Source: Bacillota bacterium (lineage in GTDB: Bacteria; Bacillota; Clostridia; Acetivibrionales; DSM-1351). From it: DNA of 28,153 nt. The notes beneath the pieces are model-generated. The model worked only from the letters and a program-made list of their open reading frames with translations. It was not told the DNA's origin and did no database searches. Made by a program: the position numbers and the translations under genes. Location of the stretch: positions 1 through 28,153 of the forward strand of contig JAEWCZ010000007.1 of NCBI GenBank assembly GCA_023390335.1. The letters are read 5' to 3'. Below are positions 16,695 to 23,555 of this stretch, piece by piece. Each line of letters starts with the position of its first letter. The first letter of the stretch is position 1.

Positions 16695-16973
16695 ATGAAT
16701 CAAATGATATTTAGTGAGGTAGAAAACTTCATAAAGGAGAATTTAACATGGCTGGAGAAAGATGAAATCACAAAAGATGCAATGCTAAAAGATCTGGGAA
16801 TTGATTCTATACAGATGATGGTGTTAATCGTAAATTGCGAAGAAAAATTTAATGTAACTTTTAGCGAAGATATATTGGAAAATAATTTTTTTGATACCGT
16901 AGAGTCGGTTGTTGATTACATCGATAAGCTTATGGGTGGTGATTCAAATGGCACAGATTTGGTTGAAAAGTAG
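16695..16973 (+). CDS. Acyl carrier protein 1
   Basis: A 92-aa carrier protein. The phosphopantetheine serine is S38 in LGIDSIQMM, with the typical four-helix pattern and acidic composition. I start at ATG 16695, because AAGGGGAG (16681-16688) lies 6 nt upstream; the upstream in-frame ATG at 16677 overlaps that site. Its last 26 nt overlap the next gene, so the hydrolase is probably translated by coupling. No phosphopantetheinyl transferase is encoded in the window, so modification must come from elsewhere in the genome. Its likely role is to carry the acyl unit made by the adenylating enzyme. Confidence 0.85.
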   Translation: MNQMIFSEVENFIKENLTWLEKDEITKDAMLKDLGIDSIQMMVLIVNCEEKFNVTFSEDILENNFFDTVESVVDYIDKLMGGDSNGTDLVEK

Positions 16974-17757
16974 TGATAGCTATTTATCTGCATTATTGAT
17001 GAAAGCAACAACGGACAGTCAAAAGATTGTAATTCTTCTTCCGGGTTTTATGCAAGCAAAAAGTGATTCATATTACTTTATGAGTGATTTTGCAAAGTAT
17101 TTGGTTACAAATGGATTTCATGTATTGATGGTTGATTTAATAGGCTCTGGTGACAGTTTCGGGAAAAGTGAAGAAATTGAGTTAGTTAAAATGAAATCAG
17201 ATGTACTTCATATCATTCAATATGTGAAACAGGAAGGATATAAGAAAGTTTTTGCAGTAGGTAGAGGATTATCCGCAAATATTTTTGCACAAATAGATAA
17301 TAAAAATCATAGCTTGTGGAAAATTGCTTGTATTAACCCTGTATACATTGACGCCGGTATGAGTGAAAAAATAATGAGTTGTCTAAATAGAAGAGGTCAT
17401 GAAGAATTAATAGAATTAAATAGTGAAACTTTTCAAGATTTAGCAGAATTATTTGTAATGGCTGGAACAGAGAAATGTAATATAGAGGGAGAATGCCTGA
17501 AAGCTTCATTCCTGGCAGAGTTAGCAGAAAATTGTATGAATCCTTACGATATGAAGGATAGAGAAGACATTGCTCTATTTTATACATGTGATTGTAGTGT
17601 TATCTACAGTAAATATTATACGGTTCTATCAAATTGTTGTAATGGTCAATTTACTTTTTCAAAATATAATGATCGCATCAATTTGATGCTCGAAATAGTA
17701 AGAAGATTTGAAGATAGCGAGGATAGTGCCTATGAGAGTACCTTTCGAAGTGGATAA
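16948..17757 (+). CDS. Alpha/beta-hydrolase-like protein without nucleophile serine
   Basis: The fold is that of serine aminopeptidase-like alpha/beta hydrolases: ILLPGFMQ (29-36, oxyanion loop) and a strand ending MVDLIGSGDSFGKSEE (61-76). At the nucleophile elbow the expected GxSxG reads GRGLS (105-109), so glycine 107 takes the serine place. I see no clear compensating nucleophile and no convincing catalytic His near the C-terminus. It may be non-catalytic or a structural partner of the next hydrolase. The start is ATG 16948 (MAQIWL) after GGGTGGTGA; the frame extends upstream inside the ACP gene but that part would not be translated. It overlaps the ACP gene and the next gene by 26 nt each. 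Confidence 0.7.
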   Translation: MAQIWLKSSDSYLSALLMKATTDSQKIVILLPGFMQAKSDSYYFMSDFAKYLVTNGFHVLMVDLIGSGDSFGKSEEIELVKMKSDVLHIIQYVKQEGYKKVFAVGRGLSANIFAQIDNKNHSLWKIACINPVYIDAGMSEKIMSCLNRRGHEELIELNSETFQDLAELFVMAGTEKCNIEGECLKASFLAELAENCMNPYDMKDREDIALFYTCDCSVIYSKYYTVLSNCCNGQFTFSKYNDRINLMLEIVRRFEDSEDSAYESTFRSG

Positions 17758-18520
17758 TAAAGGATTTTGCATTAGTGGTATGTTACATATCCCAGACAGT
17801 ACTGTATTTACTGGAAAAATAGTAATTGTATGTTATGGTTTTAACGGTAATCGGGTAGAAGAGCATAGAATGATGGTTAAGCTAGGTGAAGATATGGGGA
17901 AAAATGGAATAATTTTGGGGCGTTTGGATTATCACGGTCAAGGTTTAAGTTCCGGTCATATGTATGATGTATCATTCGAGAATAGAGTAGAGGATATATT
18001 GGCTACTATAAATTATGTAAAAGGATGCTTTAATGGAGATAGTAATTTGAAATTTTATATAATTGGATTTAGTGATGGTGCGCGAATAGCTACTCAAGTA
18101 TGCCATAAAGAAGATATATGTGGGATCATTTTGTGGAATCCAATTTTTTCAATGAGCGGTTCACCGTATATGTCAAAGCAAAGTACAAAGGATGATGGGA
18201 GTGGTGCAATTATCAATACACTCACGAAAAGGTTGAATTATCAATTATATGGAGTTCCTGTTAATCCAAATTATTTGGCTGGCATTACTAAGGGATCAGA
18301 ATATGATTCATATTTAGCTATAAAACCACCTTGTGAAAAAATCTGTATATGGGGTGGAAATGATCGATATACCCAAGAGGCTCGTAAGAAGATAATTGCT
18401 CAAACGGATATTCAAAATTATGTAGTCGATGGAGCTGAACATCTTTTCAATGGTAGAGAATATGAAACAGAGGTGCTGCAGATTACTCTAAAATATTTAT
18501 TGGAGGTTATAAGTGGATAG
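17732..18520 (+). CDS. Alpha/beta hydrolase with intact catalytic triad
   Basis: A 262-aa alpha/beta hydrolase starting at ATG 17732, with AGGA 8 nt upstream. The triad is S114 (GFSDG), D211 (GGNDRYT) and H237 (GAEHLF). RLDYHGQGLSSG (64-75) is typical of the serine aminopeptidase/monoglyceride lipase group. It forms a pair with the preceding serine-less homologue. This ACP plus two-hydrolase arrangement recalls the hydrolase 1 and 2 pair of exosortase A loci, but no exosortase is present. Possible jobs are release or editing of the acyl group on the ACP, or acyl transfer to the sugar. It overlaps the next gene by 8 nt. Confidence 0.8.
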   Translation: MRVPFEVDNKGFCISGMLHIPDSTVFTGKIVIVCYGFNGNRVEEHRMMVKLGEDMGKNGIILGRLDYHGQGLSSGHMYDVSFENRVEDILATINYVKGCFNGDSNLKFYIIGFSDGARIATQVCHKEDICGIILWNPIFSMSGSPYMSKQSTKDDGSGAIINTLTKRLNYQLYGVPVNPNYLAGITKGSEYDSYLAIKPPCEKICIWGGNDRYTQEARKKIIAQTDIQNYVVDGAEHLFNGREYETEVLQITLKYLLEVISG

Positions 18521-19487
18521 TCAATACATTTTTGAAAATATAAATGTATATAACGAAATCGAGGTAGATTGTTTTCAAAATCTATTGCTTAGTTATTTAC
18601 AGCTATTTCATGCAGACACGAATTATTTAAAAATATGTTGGCCCTGGACGTTTGAAAGGCACTTTGTAGAGAAGAACGCTAAGCGTTATATGATATTGAA
18701 TCAGCATGAGTCTATTAGCCTACAGAGAATCTCAGATATTTATCATAATAAGGGAAGACAAGTATATTTTGATGAGAATGCAGACAGAGCATCGGTATTA
18801 GAAGAATATCTTAAACAATATCAGGCTGTTTTTCTGTGTATAGATGAATATTATATAGGTTATCATTATAAGCATGTTTTTGAAAAGCAGCATGGATTAC
18901 ATACACTATTAGTGACGAATATTGATATGGAGCAAAAAGTAGTGCAAGGTATTTCTTCTATTCCGGTTTTTAAAGGGAATATACCATTGGATTATTTTGA
19001 AAAAGCTCTTTATTCTCCCGAAATAAAAGAATGGTTTGTATATTTTGAATCGAACAAATTCGAAACAAATCCAATAAGTTCCTATAAAGAGAGTATGAAA
19101 AAGGAGTTTGCATTAGAAAAATCATCGGACAACATAATCTATACAAAAGATATAATAACTCATTTAAAAGGGATAGATTTCCATGATTCTGATATTGAAT
19201 ATTTATGTGAAGGCACTTGGGGATGGAAAATCACGGCAAAAGGAGAAATGCTGATTGATTTTATAGAGAAAGAAAAGCCATTTAACCAGAAGCAATCAGA
19301 AATAATTGAGGATATAAAGAATATTAATCTTAATTGGTCAAAGGGGTATAAGCTGCTGTTTAAGTTTAGTTGTTCAAAGCATGAAATATTTTTTAAGAGG
19401 GCAATTGAATATATTGAGAGGGCATATGAAACAGAATGTCAATTGCAAAATACTATTTTTGAAAGTATAGATGGAGAGGAGAAGTGA
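18513..19487 (+). CDS. BtrH N-terminal-like (papain-fold) protein, small form
   Basis: No close named relative is recognised. The pattern resembles the BtrH N-terminal family, papain-like proteins found beside natural product genes; BtrH itself transfers an acyl group from an ACP to an aminoglycoside amine. Here C20 (EVDCFQN), H130 (GLHTLLV) and D138 (TNIDMEQ) fall where a Cys-His-Asp triad is expected, and a conserved CIDEYYIGY precedes the His. The C-terminal 150 residues are helical and of unknown function. It is translationally coupled to the hydrolase (GTG start, 8-nt overlap) and 7 nt from the IolB-like gene. It shares the DEY...H...D block with the protein at 26287. Acyl transfer from ACP 1 is inference. 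Confidence 0.55.
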   Translation: MDSQYIFENINVYNEIEVDCFQNLLLSYLQLFHADTNYLKICWPWTFERHFVEKNAKRYMILNQHESISLQRISDIYHNKGRQVYFDENADRASVLEEYLKQYQAVFLCIDEYYIGYHYKHVFEKQHGLHTLLVTNIDMEQKVVQGISSIPVFKGNIPLDYFEKALYSPEIKEWFVYFESNKFETNPISSYKESMKKEFALEKSSDNIIYTKDIITHLKGIDFHDSDIEYLCEGTWGWKITAKGEMLIDFIEKEKPFNQKQSEIIEDIKNINLNWSKGYKLLFKFSCSKHEIFFKRAIEYIERAYETECQLQNTIFESIDGEEK

Positions 19488-19494
19488 GACGATC

Positions 19495-20208
19495 ATGAAG
19501 CTTGACTATATACATAAAAAAATAAGCTTAGGGGAGGAAATCGAAATATATAATGATGATAAAGAGACTGGAGTTGTTATTTTATCAGGAAAGTATTTGG
19601 TTAACTTTGAAGATGATAAAATTGAAGTAACAGGTGAGAGAATTTCTGTTTTTGACTCAGATGGTCATGTTATATATATCCCTCGACAGTATAAAGGAAA
19701 GCTCACAGCCAAAAGTGAGCTATTGGATTTTGTTATCATATCTACATATGCAGAAAGAAAGTTAAGACCTTTTGTAAAGCAAGATGGCTTTCACAAGGAA
19801 CAACGAGGAAAGAAAGAATATAAAAGGACAGTAGTCGATTTATTAGCAGAAGAAGATGCAACAGATTCGTTGTTTATCGGAGAGACTTTTCATATAGACG
19901 GTGTATGGTCCGGATATCCACCACACAAGCATGACCAAGATATTGCGGGGATAGAGAGTAAGAATGAGGAAATGTATTTTGTGAAAGTCAGACCAACAAC
20001 AGGATTTGGTGTATTTATCAGTTACGTCAATAAAAATGAAAAACAATCAAGAATTGTGGAAGACGAAGATTTTATATATGTAAAAGAAGGCTATCATGCA
20101 ATTCTGTCTGCACCAGAACATGAATTTTATTATTTGTGGGCTGCTTCGAGTAGAAATAAGAAGTTTTTATCTGGTGTAGATTGTGATTTCGTGCAGGTAG
20201 AAAATTAA
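19495..20208 (+). CDS. IolB-like 5-deoxy-glucuronate isomerase (KduI/IolB cupin)
   Basis: A bicupin aldose-ketose isomerase. The C-terminal cupin shows the family signature GVWSGYPPHKHD with H144 and H146, EEMYF with E159, GFGVFISY, and EGYHAI with H201, which together form the metal site. IolB converts 5-deoxy-D-glucuronate to 2-deoxy-5-keto-gluconate in inositol catabolism. At 237 aa it is slightly shorter than typical IolB (about 270). None of iolA, C, D, E or J accompany it, and it lies inside a biosynthetic operon, so a uronate-like or ring-opened intermediate of this pathway is a better guess. The start at ATG 19495 has AGGAG 13 nt upstream, a long spacing; ATG 19471 in frame is the alternative. 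Confidence 0.8.
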   Translation: MKLDYIHKKISLGEEIEIYNDDKETGVVILSGKYLVNFEDDKIEVTGERISVFDSDGHVIYIPRQYKGKLTAKSELLDFVIISTYAERKLRPFVKQDGFHKEQRGKKEYKRTVVDLLAEEDATDSLFIGETFHIDGVWSGYPPHKHDQDIAGIESKNEEMYFVKVRPTTGFGVFISYVNKNEKQSRIVEDEDFIYVKEGYHAILSAPEHEFYYLWAASSRNKKFLSGVDCDFVQVEN

Positions 20209-20223
20209 CATGGTGGGGGCTTT

Positions 20224-21108
20224 ATGGATAGTGCAATAACAAGATTCAAAAATAACATTACGATAATGGAAGTTGAAAGCTCATCATTTTGTAATAGGAA
20301 ATGTACATATTGTATTAATTACAAAATTGATCGAAGGACCAAGAAAGAGTTCATGGATGAATCTTTGTTTAAGAAGATAATTGATGAGTTGGCGGAAGTT
20401 GATTATGATCGTATATTAACATTTCATAGATTTAATGAACCCTTTGAAGAAAAGAATGAAATGATTCTAAAAAGGATTGCCTATGCAAGAAAAAGATTAA
20501 AACATGCACGCTTAATCACTAGTTCAAATGGTGATTATTTAGATCAGGAGTATCTGATAAAAATTCAAGAAAGTGGATTAGATGAATTATATGTGCAGTG
20601 TCATTATGATTACGCTATAAACAAAAATGAAGAAGATATTCGAAAGGATATCCGGGATGTGAACCTGCGGTTAGGTAATTATATGGGGAAATTTGTTCAT
20701 AAAAACAATGCGATTATTTATTGTACGGTAAATTCACCATTGAAAGTGCTAACAATTGAAGCTAAGAATTTTATGCTTGATGGATTTGATCGAGGTGGAA
20801 TGGTAAGCCTGGAAAAAAGTAGAATTGTGGAAGGTCCTTGCTATGCACCATACACTACTATGGCGATTGATTTTAATGGAAAGGTTAATATGTGCTGTAA
20901 CTTAGTTTCTTATATAAAAGATCATGAAAAGTATTGCTTAGGAGACGCAAGTAATAATACCTTATTTGAAATATATAATTCAGATAAAGCGCGAATAATT
21001 CAAGAAAGGCTATATCAGGGGATCAGGCCTGATGTGTGTAGTCGGTGTGAGTGTAACTATAAAAATTTTCTTAATAAGTTTGAATTGGATCCTACACATT
21101 TACTGTAA
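20224..21108 (+). CDS. Radical SAM enzyme, BtrN-like with twitch/SPASM cluster
   Basis: The radical SAM cluster is C23, C27 and C30 (CNRKCTYC). The region around it (IMEVESSSFCNRKCTYC, then LITSSNGDYLDQE) closely follows the layout of BtrN, which dehydrogenates 2-deoxy-scyllo-inosamine in butirosin biosynthesis. C-terminal cysteines C206, C224/C225, C272 and C275 (GPCYAP, NMCCN, VCSRC) fit a single auxiliary iron-sulfur cluster of the twitch type, with spacings (18 then 48 then 3) much like BtrN as I recall it. NEPF stands where GEPL is common. No short precursor-peptide gene is adjacent, so RiPP maturation is unlikely. Likely substrate: a cyclitol or sugar alcohol (inference). Confidence 0.8.
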   Translation: MDSAITRFKNNITIMEVESSSFCNRKCTYCINYKIDRRTKKEFMDESLFKKIIDELAEVDYDRILTFHRFNEPFEEKNEMILKRIAYARKRLKHARLITSSNGDYLDQEYLIKIQESGLDELYVQCHYDYAINKNEEDIRKDIRDVNLRLGNYMGKFVHKNNAIIYCTVNSPLKVLTIEAKNFMLDGFDRGGMVSLEKSRIVEGPCYAPYTTMAIDFNGKVNMCCNLVSYIKDHEKYCLGDASNNTLFEIYNSDKARIIQERLYQGIRPDVCSRCECNYKNFLNKFELDPTHLL

Positions 21109-21203
21109 GTTAATAACTCAAGTGTAACTGCAATATTTTTTTGATTTATCCGGTAGGTTAGTCAATATTGTTGTTTCAAGTATAAAATAAACGCGGAAGG
21201 AGA

Positions 21204-21230
21204 AGTGTGAAAGAAAAGCGCTTTCACACT
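21204..21230 (+). promoter_or_regulatory. Leader hairpin A upstream of ACP 2
   Basis: AGTGTGAAAG (21204-21213) pairs perfectly with CTTTCACACT (21221-21230) around a 7-nt loop. A second arm at 21282-21288 (AGTGTGA) can compete for the same 3' strand. Such mutually exclusive pairings are typical of attenuators, but no ligand class is recognised, and no T tract follows. Confidence 0.45.
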
Positions 21231-21288
21231 CCATTATTTATGGCAGTACCGCAGACCTGTCTGCGGTATGCAATGGGAGCAAGTGTGA
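21224..21288 (+). promoter_or_regulatory. Long imperfect stem-loop in the ACP 2 leader
   Basis: The inner helix TACCGCAGAC (21247-21256) and GTCTGCGGTA (21259-21268) is perfect, extends through GCA/TGC across one bulged G, and the outer arms CCATT/AATGG and TCACACT/AGTGTGA (21224-21230 with 21282-21288) enclose it. It ends 14 nt before the AGGAGGTG ribosome binding site of ACP 2. It is much more GC-rich than its surroundings. It could be a translational or transcriptional switch, or a small inserted palindromic element. Confidence 0.5.
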
Positions 21289-21314
21289 TTATTAATAGTC
21301 ATAGGAGGTGAAGA

Positions 21315-21557
21315 ATGGGTGAGATAAGAGAAAAATTAATTAGTATCATTGGAAAAGTATTGGAAGCAGATGTTTCAAATTTGAATGAAAGCGATGATCT
21401 TATAGGTTTAGGAATAGATTCATTAAAGTATATTAAAATAGTCGTTGAAATTGAATCTGAATTTGATTGTGAATTTGCGGATGACTATTTAATTCAGAAA
21501 TCTGTAAGTACATTAACTGAATTAGAGAATATTGTATTAAGCATGATATCAAAATGA
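21315..21557 (+). CDS. Acyl carrier protein 2
   Basis: An 80-aa carrier protein with the phosphopantetheine serine S36 in LGIDSLKYI, preceded by the usual NESDDLIGLGIDS. An AGGAGGTG lies 6 nt upstream of ATG 21315. It differs considerably from ACP 1 (short conserved core only), so the two probably serve different partners. It is separated from the upstream operon by the structured 206-bp leader and lies in the same frame as, and 48 nt ahead of, the carbamoyltransferase. Which ligase loads it is unknown; only one adenylating enzyme is present in the window. Confidence 0.88.
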   Translation: MGEIREKLISIIGKVLEADVSNLNESDDLIGLGIDSLKYIKIVVEIESEFDCEFADDYLIQKSVSTLTELENIVLSMISK

Positions 21558-21605
21558 AAGGAATGTGATGTTTTTCCTACTATAAAACATCATACAAAGC
21601 ACAAT

Positions 21606-23492
21606 ATGAAAAATGGTTATTATTTCTCAGCTTATTGTTCTATAAATGCATTAGGATATTTAAAAAATATTGAGTCAAGACATGATGCAAATTTATCATT
21701 ATGGAAAAAAGAAAATGATAATGTTGAATTAGTACATTATTGGGAATTGGAACGGGTTACAGGATTGAAACAGCATAATCTATCCTTTTTTAGCAAAGAG
21801 CATGCAGAAAGCGTCATAAATCAATTGCTTAGTGAACATAATTTGTGTTTGGAGGATATGGTTGAGGTTTGGGGTACGCCGGGTATTGGTAACATAGAGG
21901 ATTATTATAGTGCTGAGGAATGTACGGACTATGCATATCATACAATCGCACATGTCTATTCTGCACTTGCACTAAATACGGATATGTTTTATAACGAAAA
22001 GATATTATGTTTAGCAGTTGATTCTTCTCCGGATAAGCTCATCGATAAAAATGCATTGCAAAAGAAATTTTATATGGGTGTATATTCCGATAGAGGAACC
22101 ATAAATAAATATGAGATATCATCTCCGGCTGATCTTTGGGAATGTGCAAAAAATCATTATGGGCTTAGAGAAGGATCGTTAATGGCACTAGCGAGCGCAT
22201 GTACTTGTGAGATGATTAAGGAGACTGAAATTAATTATCATTCCTACGATTTTCATTCTAGAGCAAGAGCAATAGCTAATATAAATCAGTTATTGAATGA
22301 GCTGGATAATATTAATATTCTAGATAATAAAATCGTTAAAAATTATGATGAGCGGTTTAGTGAAAGAGAAAATCATATTAGCTTGGTTATGAAAATATTG
22401 CAGAAGAAGTCCTTAGACATTATGTCAGAAAACATTGATGCTGCAATCGAAAAGTATGATTTAGATCCAACGGATATGATATTATCCATCGCAGGAGGAT
22501 TTGGTCTGAATTGCCCTTGTAACTCATATATGATGAAAAAGTATCATTTTAAAGGATTTATGGCCCCGCCAGCAATAAATGATGCGGGTATTTCTTTAGG
22601 ATTAGCATTATATCAGTTTTTAAAGAGAGAAAATAAAATAAATTTTTATTTAAGAAATTCATACTATGGCGATGAGAGCGTTCAGGCATTAACTGAGTTG
22701 AAGGACTATGGGCAATATATAAACAAAATCGAAGATATGTCTTATGATGTGATTTGTGCTGATATTGAAGAGAGACCGGTTATTTGGTTTGATGGAAAAG
22801 CAGAATTGGGACCAAGGGCATTAGGGCATAGAAGCTTATTGGCGAATGCAATGAGTGAGAAGGCAAAGATTCAGCTTAATGAGATAAAAAAACGTGAATG
22901 GTGGCGTCCAGTAGCACCAATGATTATGGAAGATAAGATCAATGAATGGTTTGAAGAAACATTTACTTCTCCATATATGCTGAATAATTTTATTGTTAAG
23001 CAAGAGAAAAAAGCATTCATTCCAGCAGTGATACATCTGGATGGAACTGCACGCGTTCAAACGGTGAATAATGAAGACAATGAGGTGATTTATAATATAT
23101 TAGAGAAGTTTCAACAGAGATATGGGGTACCTATTATATGTAACACATCATTAAATGATAAAGGTGAACCTATTATTAATACGGTAGCAGAAGCAATAAA
23201 TTTCGCTTTAAGAAAAAAGATAAAGGTTGTATATATTAATAGAAATCGTATTGAACTAAAAAATCATGAGCTATTTAAAGAAACAGTATGCGCTCCTAGA
23301 AAAATTGATTTTAAGAGTTATATATCTGATACGGAAAAGAAGTTCTATTTAGATGAATTGAACCCATTCAATTGTTCTGATGAGCTAATTGATTTTTATG
23401 TTAGATATAATGAGGACATAGATATTACAAAAGAAAAAGGGCTCAAAGAACTTAAGATTAGCTACAAAGTAAACAAGAAACTATACGAGTAA
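21606..23492 (+). CDS. NodU/TobZ-type O-carbamoyltransferase
   Basis: A 628-aa enzyme of the family that transfers carbamoyl from carbamoyl phosphate, via carbamoyl-adenylate, to a hydroxyl of a sugar or cyclitol (NodU, CmcH, tobramycin TobZ). The Kae1-like N-terminal domain shows H26-D27 (RHDANLS), ELERV (47-51), the metal histidines H112 and H116 (YHTIAHVYSA) and LAVDSS (136-141). Downstream are GGFGLNCPCN and the C-terminal signature ELGPRALGHRSLLA with KKREWWRPVAP and the NTSLN motif. All key elements are present, so activity is likely. Its ATG has no clear ribosome binding site, and the preceding ACP stop lies 16 codons upstream in the same frame. The acceptor is probably a sugar of the cluster product. 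Confidence 0.88.
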   Translation: MKNGYYFSAYCSINALGYLKNIESRHDANLSLWKKENDNVELVHYWELERVTGLKQHNLSFFSKEHAESVINQLLSEHNLCLEDMVEVWGTPGIGNIEDYYSAEECTDYAYHTIAHVYSALALNTDMFYNEKILCLAVDSSPDKLIDKNALQKKFYMGVYSDRGTINKYEISSPADLWECAKNHYGLREGSLMALASACTCEMIKETEINYHSYDFHSRARAIANINQLLNELDNINILDNKIVKNYDERFSERENHISLVMKILQKKSLDIMSENIDAAIEKYDLDPTDMILSIAGGFGLNCPCNSYMMKKYHFKGFMAPPAINDAGISLGLALYQFLKRENKINFYLRNSYYGDESVQALTELKDYGQYINKIEDMSYDVICADIEERPVIWFDGKAELGPRALGHRSLLANAMSEKAKIQLNEIKKREWWRPVAPMIMEDKINEWFEETFTSPYMLNNFIVKQEKKAFIPAVIHLDGTARVQTVNNEDNEVIYNILEKFQQRYGVPIICNTSLNDKGEPIINTVAEAINFALRKKIKVVYINRNRIELKNHELFKETVCAPRKIDFKSYISDTEKKFYLDELNPFNCSDELIDFYVRYNEDIDITKEKGLKELKISYKVNKKLYE

Positions 23493-23555
23493 CAAGTTAT
23501 TGCCTATTATGTTTTTATAAAAAATAAGAGCAGTATAAATTAAGAAGGGGATTAA

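Noticed and set aside
19495..20208. Inositol catabolism operon
   Set aside because: Only IolB-like and generic Gfo/Idh genes are present; iolA, iolC, iolD, iolE and iolJ are missing and the neighbours are biosynthetic.
20224..21108. RiPP pathway built on the radical SAM/SPASM protein and ABC exporters
   Set aside because: No short precursor gene with a ribosome binding site is adjacent, the exporters lack a peptidase C39 domain, and the radical SAM protein resembles BtrN rather than peptide maturases.
21121..21190. Promoter before ACP 2 (TATAAA at 21181)
   Set aside because: The only hexamer at 17 bp (TTAGTC) matches -35 poorly, and there is no extended -10, so I did not call it.
21606..23492. 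Nodulation factor locus (NodB and NodU homologues)
   Set aside because: There is no NodC chitin synthase or NodA acyltransferase; the homologues are broad families used in antibiotics as well.
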